Made by a program: the position numbers and the translations under genes. 64,000 bases of DNA from the NCBI RefSeq assembly GCF_022682495.2, contig NC_071398.1, positions 28,895,426-28,959,425 of the forward strand, read 5' to 3'. This stretch comes from Desmodus rotundus. Lineage: Eukaryota > Chordata > Mammalia > Chiroptera > Phyllostomidae. Positions 40,047 to 50,799 of this stretch are shown here, one piece after another; within the stretch, counting starts at the first letter, position 1; every line of letters starts with the position of its first letter. Under the pieces are notes generated by a model that saw nothing but the letters and a program-made list of their open reading frames with translations, ran no database searches and had not been told where the DNA came from.

Positions 40047-40545
40047 TTGGTTTTTTAGAACTGTTGTAGATTTACAGAAGCATTGCAAAGAGAGCCGGAG
40101 CGTTCCCATAAACCCCACACCCAGTTTTTCCTGTTATTAACGTCTTCCATGAATCTGGTACAGTTGTTATAATGAATGAACCAATGCTGACACGTTGTTA
40201 ACTCAAGTTCATACTTGATTCAGAAAGCCTCAGTTCTTACCTTGAGTCCTTTTTCCACTCCAGGGTCCTAGCCAGGATCCCATGTCACACTTTTGTTGTC
40301 ACCCCTCCTTAGGCTCCTCTGGGCTGTGACAGTTTCTCAGATGGGTCTGGACTGCTGGACAGGGTGCCAGTCAGGTGTTCTGCAGCATGTCCCACAGTTT
40401 GGGTTCGTCCGATGTTTTTGTCACGGTGAGGCTGTGGTTATGGGTTGTGGGAGAAAGATTGCCTTCTCCTCACGTCGTATCAGGGGTGCATACCCTCCCC
40501 ATAACTTTTCACTGTTGGTGTTGACCTTGATCACTGGCTGAAGCA
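40047..40545 (-). mobile_element. old L1 (L1M-type) 3' fragment
   Basis: 'aactgttgtagatttacagaagcattgcaaagagagcc', 'gttcccataaaccccacacccagtttttcc' and 'gaatgaaccaatgctgacacgttg' are typical of an ancient L1 3' UTR in reverse. Confidence 0.65.
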
Positions 40546-40829
40546 GTTTGTCAGGCTTTTCCTCTGTGCAGTTCTTGTCCCCCTTTCTATCCTGTACTCT
40601 GGAAGAAAGCCAAGGCCCAGATGCACTAAGGGACTTTCCCGGGGTAACAGAGACAGAAAGCGGTGGACAGGCTCGGGCCCTGGTCTCTCTGCTTGGGAAC
40701 CTGTTGTCTACACAGGAGAGCCGTGGCTGAGGCAGTCTTCTATGGCCCTTCCAGCACTGGCTGACCAGGGGTTTTGACACAGGCAAGATGCCCTTCACTT
40801 AGCAGCTATTTAAGGTGTTATTAGACAGT

Positions 40830-41450
40830 TGATTCAAGTGATCTTTTCAAAAGCCGAAGAGCATGGTGCTCCATTATTCAAATCCCTTCCACGGCTGCCC
40901 ATTATTCCTGAGAGAAAGACCAAAGCCCTTTGTGTTGCCTGTAAAGCTCTGATTGCTCTGGCTGCACCAACCTCCTGGACCTTATCTCCCTCCATGTTCA
41001 CCCTTGCCAACCAACTTCCAGTTACCCTGGGCTTTCCCCAGCATATCCCAGCCCCTTCCATCAACCCCAGGGCCTTTGCACAGGCCAAGACCTCTGCCTG
41101 GAATCTGCTCCCCTTCCTCCTGGACTGGTTAACTCCTGATTCCTTCAGATTCTATCTAAGGACCACTTGTTTAGGAAAACCTCTCCTCACCACCTTCTAG
41201 ATTAGGGCTCTTCCCCCAACACACACTCGCAAAGCACACTCTCTCTGTTAGCACTTACACACTCACGCGTGAGCTTTTTTCCTTCATTAGCACGTGTCCT
41301 CTACAATACATGAAGTTCAAGTAGAACATAACTATGTCTGTCTGTGTTCACTAATGCACTCCCAGTGCCTGCATCACAGAGCAACTGGCATACAGCAGGC
41401 GCTCAGCTCAGTGAATATCTGTTGGATGAAATGAGTGAATAAGGAAAACC
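40830..41450 (+). mobile_element. L2 LINE 3' end
   Basis: 'ctgtaaagctctgattgctctggctgcacc', 'agggcctttgcacaggcc...tctgcctggaatctgctccccttcc' and 'gcaactggcatacagcaggcgctcagc...ttggatgaaatgagtgaa' follow the L2 3' end. Confidence 0.9.
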
Positions 41451-41784
41451 TGGGCATTAGACATCTTGGATACCGCAGAAGGACAAGTTTTATCATTAGA
41501 GTTCCTCTTAGCCTTTTCCCCTCACCCAAAGGGGGCATTTAAGAGTGCATGTCAAGTGGGACAAAATGAAATTTTTGATTCAACTAATTTGGGATTTCCA
41601 ATCTCTGGACAATGTCCCATTTTGCTCAGTCTGGATTTTATCAAACCAAAGTGGGAGTGAAATTCAAAGGTCTGACCCTGTTGATCTTGCAGCCACATAA
41701 TACAAGTTCATAGTGTCTCATGGACTGCACAGACCACCTCCTCTTTGCCAGACCTCCCCTCCATGGCATTTCTGACAACAACTG

Positions 41785-42290
41785 GTGCACCAGTTCTCCA
41801 TTGCTGCAAAATACCCTGCTCTGGGCTCAGTGGTATGAAACAACAACCCCTTTAATTCTGATTTATAACTTTGTGTGTCAGGAGCTCAGGCAGGGCTCAG
41901 CAGCCTGGTTCTTCTGCTTCACATGGCTTTGACTGGGGTCCCTCAGTGGGACTCAACTGGCTGTTTGGCTGTGGAGGGCCCAAGGTGGCTTCATTCACTT
42001 GTTTGCCTCACTGATACAGGAAAGCTGGCTCAAGTTTCCTTGTAGCCTCAGGGCATCTCCAGGAGGGTAGATGGACTTTTTGCTCTAGAACACTAAGAGC
42101 CAGTGTTCTGAGAGACAGGAAGAGGAAGCTGCCAGAACTGAGGTTCTGGAAGTAGACAGAGTATCATCTATTTCTATTCTACTGATCAAAAAGGCATCGT
42201 ACTCACTAGATTGAAGGAAAGGACATGGACCCCAACACATAATGGGATGGGTGTTGGAGAATTAGTGGTCATCCTGAATCCACCACAGTT
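41785..42290 (-). repeat. old interspersed repeat, family not assigned
   Basis: 'ttctccattgctgcaaaatacc', 'gtggtatgaaacaacaaccc', 'gtgtcaggagctcaggcagggctcagc', 'ttctgcttcacatggctttg'. Same type as 27040-27445. Confidence 0.4.
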
Positions 42291-42804
42291 GGCCTTTCAT
42301 GGCCTTGAATATGTGAAGTAATGGGGAGCTTACTATTTTAGACAGGGCCTATTCCATTGCAGGGAGACTTGGATGTTGAAAAGTTTGTCTTTTCTGTTGA
42401 CTAGATTCCTATTTCCCTCTGTTCCACAAATTTGTCTCGGTCTCCCTCCTGAATCCCGCAGAAGCTGCTTCCTCTTCCCTGGGACAGCTATGTGGAATAC
42501 TGCCTCACCTGATGGCTCTTTTTCAGCTGATTACAGTCTTTATCTGCACACAGGGCCCCTGTGCTCTCTGGTTGCACACATTATCTCAGCTTTATGGGGC
42601 AGGAACGGGCAGGAACTAGCAGGATTAGCAATTCCATTCTCAGCAGACTGAGCCCTTTCCTAAGGTCACCCTGCCAGTGATATCAGAGTGAGGGGCATGT
42701 CTAGGTCTGGGTGTGTGTGAGTCCCAAATCTGAAATTATAAGCATTTGGCTGCATTTCCTTTCAGATCAAGTGATGGAGTTTTCAGACTGTAGTTTGTTC
42801 ACTT

Positions 42805-42975
42805 ACACATTCATTCATCCATTCATCCACCCATTCATCCATCATCCATCCACCCATCAACTACCCATAAGTCCATCTATCCATCCATTCATTCATCATT
42901 CATCAATCCACCCAGCACCTATCTGTCCATGCATCCACCCATCATTCATCCATCTCTCCACCCTCCCATCCATCT
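42805..42975. repeat. (ATCC)n/(ATTC)n microsatellite
   Basis: Imperfect CATTCATCCATCCACC repeats over about 170 bases. The open frames across it are low complexity, not genes. Confidence 0.95.
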
Positions 42976-43619
42976 GTTGAGCTAAGCATGGTGCCAAGCT
43001 CAGAACACAGGGTCAAATAGTCACCCCTGACCTAAAGGAGTCCACAGCCTTGGTGACACTCAAAATTCTAGCCAGCTCCCATGTGTAGCTTCTGTGGCTC
43101 TCTCTCTCCTGGGTCTGTCTGTGGCTTCCTGGGCTGGGTACAGAAGATGATTGATCAAGGTTGGACCATCACATTTACATTTGTTACCCTTTTGGTCTCA
43201 GTTTTGCAGAGGAAATTTTCTGGAAGTCTTAAAAAAACTGAAGAAAAAAACCCCCACAGGAAGCTGTGTCTTGTGTTCTTTGTAGCGAGTCTTGAACCAA
43301 GGCTAATTTTGAACCAAGCTTTATCTTTCTTTATTTTTAAACCCTGATTCTAGGGTGTGAAGAGAAAAGCTTCCTCCAGTGAACTGTCCATCCCAGCCCT
43401 GGACCTGAGATGGGAGATGGAAATGAGGGGACCCCCTAGAGGCGGAGCAGCATGCAGAGAGCATGGGGGCAAAGTCTGGAAGCAACAGCTCAAAACTTGC
43501 AGCCGTTACTATCCTGACAGGCAAACGTCAAAGCAGGTGAATCACGTGGGCCCATTGCTGGTGTCAACATTGAGGTGCAACTCTAAGGAGGCAGGGGCAT
43601 GCTGATGATGAGAGCTACT
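42976..43619. other. intergenic, no gene
   Basis: Nothing recognised beyond a possible MIR/L2-like end near 42980-43060. Confidence 0.5.
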
Positions 43620-43800
43620 CAGTGACAGCATCCTGGCTGGAATCCTGGCTCTGCCACCTACGGGCTGTGTGACTTTGGGCCAGGGGCTCCATCGCTCTGT
43701 GCTCCAGACTCCTGTCTGTAAACTAGGGGCGATGCTGACAGCACCCGTTTCTCAGGGTGATTGTGAGGGTAGAGGCGTGGACGCATATTCAAGTGCTGTT
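43620..43800 (+). repeat. MIR SINE
   Basis: 'ggaatcctggctctgccacctacgggctgtgtgactttgggcc', 'tgtctgtaaactaggggcg', 'ctcagggtgattgtgaggg' in MIR order. Confidence 0.9.
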
Positions 43801-44299
43801 CCCAGGGGCCGTGGCTTCCCTGGCACTTCTGGCCCGGACAGCAAAGCAGACGCGGGTTGTCAGAGAAAGCCCGCAGGTGAAGAAATGCAGGGCATCCACT
43901 GGCACCAAGGGGCTAAGGTGGGAAGTATGGGGGTTCACAGTGACTGCTACATGGATGTCTGGGAAAGTGCCCCCATGGTCAAGAGGAACTCCCCTTCCTA
44001 TTGTGTTCGTGGCATCATCAGGTGGGAATTGCCTTCTCCCAGGGTCTTCTCATGGGAGCACATCTACTCCCATGACAGAGCCACTGCCATTGGCTGATGA
44101 CTTCTGAGTCAACGTCTTTAGCACCAAAATGATAGATTCCAGATGTGTCCAAGGAACATACCCTTGACTTCTCTGCCAAGATGGCCCACAGGCCCGCGCT
44201 CAAAATGTCTTAACCCAAACTCCTTATTTCACACTGCCCTCACTCCCAAAGCTGGCTCCACCTCCTGGCTTCTGTGTCTCAGTTAAGGACAGCTGTAGA

Positions 44300-45115
44300 A
44301 ACTAGAAAACTGAGTGTCACCTTTGCTACCTTGTCCCTCCAGGCCACATCATCTGTTGTCTGCATTACTGCCCTAGCGCGGTAACTACTTTCCCTGCAAA
44401 CCTCTGGCCACCCTTCTAGATAGTCATCACTTAGCCACACAAATCTGATCATGTTACAACCCACCCGAAGCCTAGAATGATTTAGAACTGTGCTGTCCAC
44501 ATACAGGAGCTAGCACAAATAATGCTCCTTTTTTTTTTAATTACAAAATCATGTAATAAGCATATCATTCTGTAACATAACAATGTTATGCTCAAGCATA
44601 CCATATGACATTTTGGGTGAAATATTCAAATTAAAACTATAAATTATTACACCTATATTATTACCCTACCAACCACACTCAAGCACGAATTACTTCTGCT
44701 GGACCCTGCATATAGAGGCCAAGAGTCCCGTGTGGCTAAATAAATTTAAATTAATTAAAATTAAGTCATGACAACCTCCCAACTAGTCTCCAGGCTGCCT
44801 GCATTTCCCCATCATTCATACCAGAGGCAGAGAGAATATTCTAGAATCTGTCTTTTATGGGGCCAGTGCCCAACTCCTACCCTCTGCTTGCCCATCAGAG
44901 GCTGCTGCACTGCACGGCTCACACTCCTGGCTGCCCCTCACCCACCCGTCCGAACTCCTTCTCCCTGCCTCCCTGCCATGTACCTCACTCTCAGCCCCAT
45001 GCTCCTGCCTGTATAGTCCCTTGGCACCTCCATACTTCCATGTCTGTTCTCCTTCATCCTTGGCCCTTCTTTACCCCTCCTGCAAGACCCCAGGATGACA
45101 TATTTATTTTCTGGC
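44300..45115 (+). mobile_element. L2 LINE fragment with nested MITE
   Basis: L2-like 'ccaggccacatcatctg...ctctggccacccttctag' resumes as 'caacctcccaactagtctccaggctgcctgcatttcc' and 'ccttctttacccctcctgcaagaccc'. The middle (44485-44765) is 'aactgtgctgtccacatacagg' to 'gtgtggctaaataaatttaaattaattaaaa', a DNA-transposon MITE. Confidence 0.6.
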
Positions 45116-45339
45116 TGCCCCAGGAAGATGCACTCGGCGCTTTGGGTGCTGTTGGAGTTTCCCTGCATGTGGAGGAGGTTGAGGCCCAGGTGCTGGGATC
45201 ACCCAGTGTTGGGGGATCTGGCTCAGCTGCAGATGCCCCACAGGGCTAAGGAAGCTTAAGCTCCTACGCTCCTTTCTTGCACTGGTTCTTTACTGGGCTG
45301 GGTGGGGAATTCTGTACTCTATCTTAAAGAGGGACCCTA

Positions 45340-45580
45340 AGTTGTTTAAGCAGCAGGCTACAAACCTAGGTCCAATCTGGGCTGGCCACTTGGCCCTATA
45401 CCTCAGTTTTCTCATCTTTAAAGTAGAAACAGTAAGACCTTTCTCACTGGATGGAGCACTGCAACAATCACATAAGGAATGCCCTCAGCAAGACAGGGGT
45501 AGAACTTCTTACTGTTGGATCATATTGTTGGCATGATAGAATGAACAGGTGCTTGACAAATCACAGTTATTATTAGAATT
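45340..45580 (+). repeat. MIR SINE
   Basis: 'ccaatctgggctggccacttggccctatacctcagttttctcatctttaaagtag' and the following 'cacataagg' are forward MIR. Confidence 0.75.
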
Positions 45581-45589
45581 AATAGTACC

Positions 45590-45745
45590 AACTTATGGGG
45601 GGCATGCTGACTCAATCCCTTATATCCTGGGGGGTTGGGTGTTATTGTTGCCCCATTTTATAGGTGGGGACACTGAGGCTCAGGGAGGAGAAGCGGTTTT
45701 GTGCGTCAGGTAGCCATCCACTGGTGGAGTCAGGTCTGTGTGGCT
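45590..45745 (-). repeat. MIR SINE relic
   Basis: 'ttattgttgccccattttataggtggggacactgaggctcaggg' is reversed MIR. Confidence 0.75.
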
Positions 45746-46635
45746 TAGAAGCTGGAACATGCCTGGGACAGTGCTTTTCCCCAGGGGGGCCTCTGAGGTA
45801 GGTTCTGCTTCTAGACCGTCGGCCTCTCGTGTGGAGACCCCACCAGGAGGGGACAGCCTCAGCTCTGGAGCCAAGGACGGGTTCCTGTCCCCAACTCTTC
45901 TCGTTTCTATTTCAGCTCTTCTCATTCTGGATTTCGTTTTGTCTCAGGCCCCCACCTTGACACACACATGAGAGATGGGCGAGGTTTCGGGGACCGTGAA
46001 CATCAAGGTGGTTCCACAGCGACAAGGTGCCCAGCTCACGAGATTAGTCAGACACCTTTCTGATAAGAAAAGCGAAAACGTGAAGTTGAAAACTGAAGAC
46101 TTCCTGAATCCAGCGCTCCACGTCCTGTGCTAAGGAACAAGTGACTCCCAAAAAGGAATCATTAGTGGAAGTCCTACGTTTCGCTGGTGATGGAAGGGGA
46201 ACTGGTCGGGGAGGTTGGTTTCAGGATCTCACCTCACTGCCGGTGGGGGGCTGGGGGGGCTCCCACCTCCCCACCATGGGACGTCTCGCTGCCCTGGGCT
46301 CCGAGGCCGGAGTCCACACTGCACTTTGCTGGGGTGGCCTGTGCCTGCCCTGGGCACCTGTGCTGGGCAGCCAGCGCCTGCGTCTTCCTGAGCAGCTGCC
46401 AGTGCTGCCTCGCGGCAGGGCCACAGTCTTGCAACACGGGCTGCTGAGGTTTCTGCGGCCCCTCCAGTCAGAAGGCAGCCCAGGTGCTGTGGGCAAGACA
46501 TGTGTGAGAGACTGAATTAGACCCCCTTAAAAAAACACCAGAGCTGGTCTCTGGACCCACACCCCATAACCAACATCTACGCCCGAAGCTGGAGCTTGGG
46601 TCTGGCCTGCGCAACAGCAAAGAGCCTAGACCCTC
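45746..46635. other. intergenic, no gene
   Basis: G+C-rich at 46150-46500 with overlapping open frames on both strands. None resembles a known protein. Confidence 0.5.
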
Positions 46636-46860
46636 TGGCCTGACGTCCCGCGTTTGGCTCCATCTCCTCTCCTTACCTGCTGGGTATCTCGGCAAGCTAC
46701 CCCCTCAGTGGGCCTCAGTGTTCTCATCTCTGCGATGGATTAATTAGCAGGACCTCCCTCACAGGCAGCCTGCTAGGGCTGAGCAAATTAAGACTTGTAA
46801 AGCACCTGTCATAGTAACAAGCATGGCACAGGATAAATGCAAAGAAAATGCTCATTGAAT
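46636..46860 (+). repeat. MIR SINE
   Basis: 'tttggctccatctcctctccttacctgctgggtatctcggcaagc', 'cagtgttctcatctctgcgatgg', 'aagcacctgtcatagtaac' follow MIR. Confidence 0.75.
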
Positions 46861-46984
46861 GAGGGAGGAAAGAGGGATTCCCAAAATCCTGTGCACTAGA
46901 GACAGAGGGATCTGGTACACCCACTTAAAAGACTCACTAGGAAATAATTGGAAGCATACAGAAAATTTACCATAGTGCAAAGAA

Positions 46985-47215
46985 CAGACTCATCTTTTTT
47001 TTTTGTAGTGGCCGTATTAAGACATAATTCACATGGTGTACAAGTCACTTACCGAACGTGTACAATCCAATGGCCTTTTTTCAGTCTTGTGAAACCATCA
47101 TCACAGCCAATTTTAGGGCATTTTCATTACTCCCTTCCCCCAAAGCCCCGTTCCCTGTGGCTGCCACCCATCACCAATTGTTACTAACCCCTTTTTTTTC
47201 TATTAATACTTTTAT
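46985..47215 (-). mobile_element. old L1 3' fragment
   Basis: 'agtggccgtattaagacataattcacatggtg', 'caatccaatggccttttttcagtc' and 'ctgccacccatcaccaattg' are a typical ancient L1 3' UTR in reverse. Confidence 0.6.
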
Positions 47216-47294
47216 GCATCCTTTTAACCTGTGGTCTCCAATGTTTTTGAGTCTAGGGACCCTTTTAAGTATTAAAGTATGCTGCAGAAGCCTC

Positions 47295-47400
47295 ACAGGC
47301 ATTTATTCACTCAACATATATTTATTGCGCACCTGCTGTGTGCCAAGCAGGGCACTTGGAGCTGTAGGTGCAACAGAGAGCGAGCAGCCGTGGCCCGTTT
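47295..47400 (-). repeat. L2/MIR-like relic
   Basis: 'atttattcactcaacatatatttattgcgcacctgctgtgtgcc' is the reversed tail shared by L2/MIR-type relics. Confidence 0.6.
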
Positions 47401-48855
47401 CTACAGGGGGAGGTGGGGAAGAGACCTGTTCAGATGCTGAGAGGAGTCCAATGTGGAAGGTGCTAGAAAAGAAACTAGGAAAGGCCCACTAGAGAAGGTA
47501 GCAGGGAATGGCCCCTCGCCCTGGAGTGAGGGTAGGCACCTATGCGGGAGGAGTGGGGGTGGGAGGGCTATTGACAGAGCGAGGGCCTGTGGAAAGGCTG
47601 TGCTGGGGAGGGAGGGCAAGGCCTGTTGTTAGCGGAAGGGTTGGCGAGGGAGGGCAAAGAGCAGCAGGCCCTGGCCATTGGACGCGTGAGGATGAGATTA
47701 GGTAACGCAGGGCTCAGAGTGTTGAGCACTTTTTGTCTCCAAGCATCTGGAAGCTCCACATTCATCAGAGGCTGCACTGACTTCTCTTACACACATTAGC
47801 CGGCAGATTTGTCCTCAGTTAATCACAGCAACTTCCCGCCTGTCTGCAAGGCAGCCCTGTCGTGTGTGCGAGAGAGCACTTGTGGCGGGAGCTGCCTGTG
47901 CCCCCAGGCGCCTCAGCAGCGCGTGCCTTGTCAGTCAGACAGCATTGCTTCAGTTTCCCCTTCATTTCAGCGTTTCATGAACTCTGTCCCAGAGGACATG
48001 CTCCACCCCCGCCCCCTGCCAACCCCAAGGCTTTGCAGTCAAACAAGTGTGGAAACTACCCCAGTTCTTTCTGTACGTTTTATAAGGCACAGGAGCATAT
48101 TAAAGGTTCTGGGAAGCCTGACAGCAAAGAACCCGGTGCTTCCCAAACTCAATAGTCCAGGGAACCCCTGTATTCCAATCACTCCCATGAAACTCAGGAA
48201 ACCAGTGTTATGTGAGAAACGCCTTGGAAAACATGGCTTAGTTCTGCAAGTGGGCCAGCCGGGGTGTGGACTGGGAAAGGCCTAAGACACCCAGCCACAG
48301 CCTGCGCTGAGGGAAGGCCGATGTGAAAAGCAGGAGTTGTAGAACATTTGAAAAAAGTTTCATTCACTCTTACTATTCTTTCAAGAAGGCCCCCGGCCCC
48401 TGGGCACTGTCCTGGCTCCCAGCGGGCCGGGCTGTCCCCTTGTTGGGCATAAACACCAACCTCAGACAAGGTCACCTGAGACCTCGATGAAGGGAGAGGA
48501 AACAGGTGACCGTGGCACCCACCCAGCAGCAAACACACCCAGCTCTCGGCTACAGTGAGGGGTCACAGCTTCATCAGAACTACTCCCCACTGCAGATGAG
48601 ACTAAGGGGATTCCCCACCAGAGAACTGTCCCCTTTCCAACAGCACATTAAGAGTGACCTTCGCTCCCTCAGACCCTTCCCAAACTGCCCACCCCCAGCC
48701 CAGTCCCCACCCCATGCTCTTCTAGCACCCTCTCTCTACGATCCCCTGGGGAGGGTCCGCCCTCGCTGCAGCAAGGAGTGAACTTGACTGTTCTGCCACA
48801 GGTGAGCTCCTGGGTCTTGGCTGGAGAGTCTCAACACTCAAAAATACACATCCCT
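47401..48855. other. intergenic, no gene
   Basis: No gene or named repeat recognised. A TTTC-rich patch occurs at 47951-47978. Confidence 0.5.
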
Positions 48856-48856
48856 C

Positions 48857-49060
48857 GGGGCCTGGCCGGGTGGCTCAGCTGGTTGGAGCATCATCCTGTA
48901 CATGGAAAAAGCTTGTGCGTCCTTGCACCCTGGTCAGGGCATGCACCTAGGTTGTGGGTTTTTTCCCCAGTAGGGGAATGTACAGGTGGCAGCCAAGTGA
49001 TATTCTCTCTCTCTCTGTCCCTCACTTCCTCTCTCTCTAAAATCAATAAACATGTCCTCG
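48857..49060 (+). mobile_element. Ves SINE
   Basis: 'ggcctggccgggtggctcagctgg' head (A box), 'ccctggtcagggcatgcacctaggttgtggg', 'ggtggcagccaagtgatattctctctc', then AAAATCAATAAA. Confidence 0.9.
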
Positions 49061-49439
49061 GTTGAGGATTAAAACAACAACATACAGCCCTCTGAACCAA
49101 ACACCATTGCTTTATACCTGAAACATCTTTTTGAAAACATGAAGTTTATTTTGTCTAAGGTGCTCATAGTGATAAGGCTTGACTCAGGTTGACTGCATTC
49201 ATCAAAGCAGGCCACAGACCAAGACAGAATACATATTGAATCCAAAGTTACATTTTACTGCCTTCTCCCCAAGTCCCAACTTAAACCTGCCCTCTCTGAG
49301 CAGGAGGGGAGCATCTGTCCCTCCAGCCCACGGCTGCCCCTCAGGGCACTGGGGAGCTGAGGGGCAGCCAGCAGCAATGCAGAGCTGCGTGAGGATTTAC
49401 ACACTCTTGCCTGAGGGGAAAGGCGTGGCTCTCCAGCAG

Positions 49440-49650
49440 TTTGAAAGTCAGGTCAGGCTCCCTCCCTTGATAACTGAGTGATCTTGGGCAAGTTTCTCCA
49501 AGTTCTAGAACCTCAGTTTTATCTGTGAAGTGGGAATGTTCACCCATGACTCCCGTTTAAGGACTTGGCAAACAGCACGGATCAGCTGTTTAGCCCAGGG
49601 TGCCATCTGCAAACGGTGACCATGGCTGTCGTCATTGTGCTTATTATCTA
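49440..49650 (+). repeat. MIR SINE
   Basis: 'ataactgagtgatcttgggcaagtttctccaag...aacctcagttttatctgtgaagtggg' then 'tggcaaacagcac'. Confidence 0.8.
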
Positions 49651-50184
49651 AATAATAAAGGTCAGCTGTGTCGATCTTTTGTCAGCATTCTTTCCAGATT
49701 AGATTACATTCTCAGCCCTGGCTGCCCATGGAACCCACACGGGGAGTTTTAAGAGCTACTGAAACCCCTTGCCGAAACCCTCTGAAACTCAAGGTTCTGA
49801 GTAAGCTGGTGCCACCGGGGTTGAGGGTGGCTGTTCTGGGTCTGGTGCTGGGAGAAGAGGTGCATGACTTCCCTCCCACCTCAGTCTGTGCGGCTCTGCT
49901 GAATGAGCAAGAATGGACGGGTCCGGATGTCTGTTCATGGGGGTGGCAGGGCCCAGTTTTGCCACCTCCCAGGGCCATCTTTGGTAGGCGCACCCCACTG
50001 GCTGCTCCCCAGGCTGCTGGAAGCCTTGGAAGTGGGGCATCGTGGGGAGGTGGGTGCTACCAAACCCCAAATCACTCTCAGAGTGATGGAAATGGCTAAC
50101 ATTCCCTGAGGACTTCCAGTGTGCTGAGCTCTGCCTACGCACATGTCTGTTTAATGCCCACAACCCTTTGAGGTGTGTGAATTC
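49651..50184. other. intergenic, no gene
   Basis: No gene recognised. A MIR-like piece near 50080-50175 ('gaaatggctaacattccctgaggacttccagtgtgc'). Confidence 0.5.
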
Positions 50185-50690
50185 GTCTCCGGTTGCTTCT
50201 GTAACATTAGTGCCCACGTGGTGGCTCAGAACGACACACACACACATTATCTCACAGTTCTGGAGAGCAGGACCGGGTCGGTTTTGCAGATGGTCTCCCT
50301 GAGCTGCATTTAAGGTTTTGGCAGAGCTGTGTTCCTTCCGAAGGCTCTAGAGGAGAAGCTACCTTCTCGCCCTTTCCAGTTTCTCAAGGCTCCTGTGTCC
50401 CTTGGCTCATGGCTCCTCCCTCCAACTTCGAAGCAGCGATGGCCTGTGAGTCCTTGAACACACCACTCGGACTGTGCCTCCTGCTTCCCTCTCCCACTTT
50501 TGAGGACTCTTATGATTACACTGGACCGGCCCAGGTAATCCGGGAGAATCTAGTGTATTTCCCGTCTGCTGCTTAGCAGGGTTAATTCTGTCTGCAACAG
50601 AAACTCCCCTTTGCAATGTGACTTAGCATACGCACAGGTACTGGGGATTAGGATGTGGGCGTCTTTGGGGGGACCACTGCTGACCACTCT
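50185..50690 (-). mobile_element. MLT1-type LTR relic
   Basis: 'cggttgcttctgtaacattagtgcccacgtggtggctcagaacgacacac', 'atctcacagttctggagagcagg' and 'aggctctagaggagaagc' are an ancient MaLR-type LTR in reverse. Confidence 0.55.
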
Positions 50691-50694
50691 GCAT

Positions 50695-50790
50695 TCTGCT
50701 CATCGTTCCTATTACATAGATGAAGAAACAGAGACTCAGAGCAGTTAAGGGACCTAAGACCACACCACAAGTGGGGGCGTTGTGAGATCC
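50695..50790 (-). repeat. MIR SINE fragment
   Basis: 'cctattacatagatgaagaaacagagactcagagcagttaagggacc' is reversed MIR. Confidence 0.75.
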
Positions 50791-50799
50791 TGGACGTGC

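Noticed and set aside
42711..42980. 89-codon frame rich in HPFIHPS
   Set aside because: It is translated ATCC microsatellite.
37315..49060. Ves SINE heads as true tRNA genes
   Set aside because: They keep A and B boxes but lack a cloverleaf with acceptor stem and are followed by SINE bodies and A-rich tails.
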